From positions 1 through 7,231 of the forward strand of contig CANCCE010000140.1 of NCBI GenBank assembly GCA_947374505.1: DNA of 7,231 bases, written 5' to 3'. Shown here in pieces: positions 6,031 through 7,231 of this stretch. The position numbers and the translations under genes are program-made. Each line of letters starts with the position of its first letter. The first letter of the stretch is position 1. Origin of the DNA: Comamonadaceae bacterium. Lineage in GTDB: Bacteria; Pseudomonadota; Gammaproteobacteria; Burkholderiales; Burkholderiaceae_C. The notes under the pieces were generated by a model that saw only the letters and a list, made by a program, of their open reading frames with translations, was not told where the DNA came from and did not search any database.

Positions 6031-6923
6031 TTTTGGGGCGTCAGGCCGGCACTGCGCTCGACTGTTCGAATGATGGCCGCGTAGTCCAGCAGACCGTCAC
6101 CTTGCGCCATAGCGGCGTGCATGAGCTGGTGAGTGAGGGAGGTTTGTGGCAAGGGCGCATGCACGGCTGCGCCGGCATCCAGAATTAAATCAAGGTCCTT
6201 GGTCATCTGCTCAACGGTGAAGGTGGGGGTGTAATCACGCACCCTGAGCTGCACTGACTTGGCCTTGAGAATCGGCGACGCCACGGCGCTCGCGCTCAGC
6301 ACTTGCCACATGTCTTGCCATTGCAAACCGCCCTTTTGACCCAGCGTCAGCCCCTCAGACAGCATGGCGCTGGTCTGCGCAATCATCAGGTTGACCACCA
6401 GCTTCATGAGCCGGGATTCTTCCGCTTGGCCCAGATAAAAATGATGCGGGCCCAGCTGCTGCAACAAGGGCAGCACTTGGTCATAAGCGGCCCTCGGACC
6501 GGACGCCATGACGGTGAGCTGAGCCGCTTCAGCCATCTTGTTGTTGCCCGACACCGTCACCCTCAGGTAAGTGATGCCAGCGACTGCACACACGTTGGCG
6601 ACCTGCGCAGAGGCCTGCTGCGAGACGGTGCTGGTGTCGATATACAGGCAGCCCTTGCGCGCCTGTGCCGCGACCTGTGCACTGACGACCAGCAATGCCG
6701 CGTCATTCGGCAACGAAGAAAAAATCACGTCAGCGGCGGTCAAGGCTTGGGCGACATCGGTCGCCACATGCAGCCCCTGTGCGCTGGCCAATTGCTGCCG
6801 TTCAGCACTTGTGTCGCTGACCGTCACGGCGTGACCCGCAGCTTGAAGATGCCCTGCCATCGGCAAACCCATCTTGCCGACGCCCAGAAAATGAAGGGCG
6901 GTTTGTTGAATGTCCGTGCTCAC
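6027..6923 (-). CDS. NAD(P)-dependent oxidoreductase of the 3-hydroxyisobutyrate dehydrogenase family
   Basis: With the GTG start at 6923 the product is 298 residues, normal for this beta-hydroxyacid dehydrogenase family. It has the Rossmann motif G-V-G-K-M-G-L-P-M-A (14-23), an Asp at the end of the second strand (37), S-S-L-P-N-D (69-74), Y-I-D-T-S-T-V (94-100), and the catalytic Lys174 in M-K-L-V-V-N (173-178), followed by the all-helical dimer domain. The substrate-binding motif, normally an S-G-G run, reads V-S-G-N-N (124-128), so the substrate may be unusual. The GTG is chosen because it forms a GTGA overlap with the stop of the preceding gene; the longer open frame to 7007 would add 28 residues inside that gene. 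It is coupled to maleylacetate reductase by an ATGA overlap. Substrate unknown; a semialdehyde or hydroxyacid tied to the pathway is inference. Confidence 0.88.
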   Translation of the reverse strand: MSTDIQQTALHFLGVGKMGLPMAGHLQAAGHAVTVSDTSAERQQLASAQGLHVATDVAQALTAADVIFSSLPNDAALLVVSAQVAAQARKGCLYIDTSTVSQQASAQVANVCAVAGITYLRVTVSGNNKMAEAAQLTVMASGPRAAYDQVLPLLQQLGPHHFYLGQAEESRLMKLVVNLMIAQTSAMLSEGLTLGQKGGLQWQDMWQVLSASAVASPILKAKSVQLRVRDYTPTFTVEQMTKDLDLILDAGAAVHAPLPQTSLTHQLMHAAMAQGDGLLDYAAIIRTVERSAGLTPQK

Positions 6924-7231
6924 GCTGCGCTTTGCACTGCCGGTGCCAACCCGCCGACTGTGCCGGCCATGAACTGGCTGTGCTCCATCCCAAGCAAGCG
7001 ATTCCAACGCTGTTGCCCCATCGTCAAGCCGATGAAAAAACCCAGTTCAACGATTTCATCCTTGTTGAAATGGTTGTACAACCCTTGCCACAAGTCGTCT
7101 GTGGGTTCGAGCCCCCAAGTGATGGCTTCGGCCAAGCGCAACGCGGCCTTTTGTCGGGGCGAAAAACGCGTTGCCTTGTCGAAGTCCAGCAAGTCTTTCA
7201 CGTGGTCTTCCAGCAAGCCTTCAGCCTGCGC
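6920..7231 (-). CDS. carboxymuconolactone decarboxylase (AhpD-like) family protein, 3' part only
   Basis: The reading frame is open to the window edge; 103 C-terminal residues are visible and the start lies outside. The segment reads as the C-terminal half of a carboxymuconolactone decarboxylase-family protein of about 180-200 residues: F-S-P-R-Q-K-A-A-L-R-L-A-E-A (23-36 of the visible part), D-D-L-W-Q-G-L-Y-N-H-F-N-K-D-E-I-V-E-L (45-63), then an R-W-N-R-L-L-G-M (75-82) helix. The N-terminal half, where AhpD-type members carry a C-x-x-C pair, cannot be seen, so peroxidase versus decarboxylase or other use is open. A TTG at 7216 could start a short protein but would split the fold. It is the upstream gene of the maleylacetate reductase operon, with a 4-nt overlap to the next gene. 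The precise reaction is unknown. Confidence 0.78.
   Translation of the reverse strand, partial: AQAEGLLEDHVKDLLDFDKATRFSPRQKAALRLAEAITWGLEPTDDLWQGLYNHFNKDEIVELGFFIGLTMGQQRWNRLLGMEHSQFMAGTVGGLAPAVQSAA

Noticed and set aside
6924..7007. Upstream ATG of the dehydrogenase at 7007
   Set aside because: The added 28 residues lie within the preceding gene and before the Rossmann strand; the GTGA overlap at 6920-6923 is a better start.
1..7231. Mobile elements, CRISPR arrays, tRNA or rRNA genes
   Set aside because: No transposase-like products, direct repeat series, terminal repeats or RNA-like folds were seen on reading; the space is taken by ordinary coding genes.

Overview
The window looks like part of a catabolic gene cluster from a betaproteobacterium, most likely Burkholderiales of the Comamonadaceae type. 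The reasons are the moderately high GC content, the Bug-type (TctC-like) periplasmic receptor typical of that order, tight gene packing and frequent GTG starts. This placement is inference from gene content; no rRNA or other marker is present.

Nine genes fill almost all of the sequence. On the minus strand, reading from the right edge, are a carboxymuconolactone decarboxylase-family gene cut by the window end (6920-7231), a 3-hydroxyisobutyrate dehydrogenase-family oxidoreductase (6027-6923) and maleylacetate reductase (4927-6030). They are joined by two 4-nt stop/start overlaps. A LysR-type regulator (4010-4930) lies on the plus strand, convergent with the reductase gene. It is divergent from a second minus-strand series: hydroxyquinol 1,2-dioxygenase (2980-3843), a YciI-family protein (2709-3014), a Dabb-domain protein (2350-2685), a SnoaL/NTF2-like protein (1717-2334), a Bug-type solute receptor (661-1665) and a RutE/HadB-type nitroreductase-fold reductase (30-614).

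The metabolic core is the hydroxyquinol (1,2,4-trihydroxybenzene) lower pathway. The intradiol dioxygenase opens hydroxyquinol to maleylacetate, and maleylacetate reductase turns that into 3-oxoadipate, which would enter the beta-ketoadipate route outside the window. The HadB/TcpB-like reductase fits as a quinone reductase keeping hydroxyquinol reduced. The YciI protein recalls TftG, the dehydrochlorinase next to the hydroxyquinol dioxygenase in 2,4,5-T degradation. The Bug receptor suggests uptake of an organic acid or aromatic acid. The LysR protein is the obvious regulator; the 166-bp divergent region holds a -10-like box, a weak -35 and a T-N11-A type dyad at about -65 relative to the predicted dioxygenase start.

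No ring hydroxylase or decarboxylase producing hydroxyquinol is visible, so the starting substrate is unknown. The most interesting part is the trio of small proteins (YciI, Dabb, SnoaL/NTF2) packed directly behind the ring-cleavage gene, which may carry out undescribed steps upstream of hydroxyquinol. No mobile element, CRISPR array, RNA gene or convincing terminator was seen, and no gene-free stretch exceeds about 170 bases.
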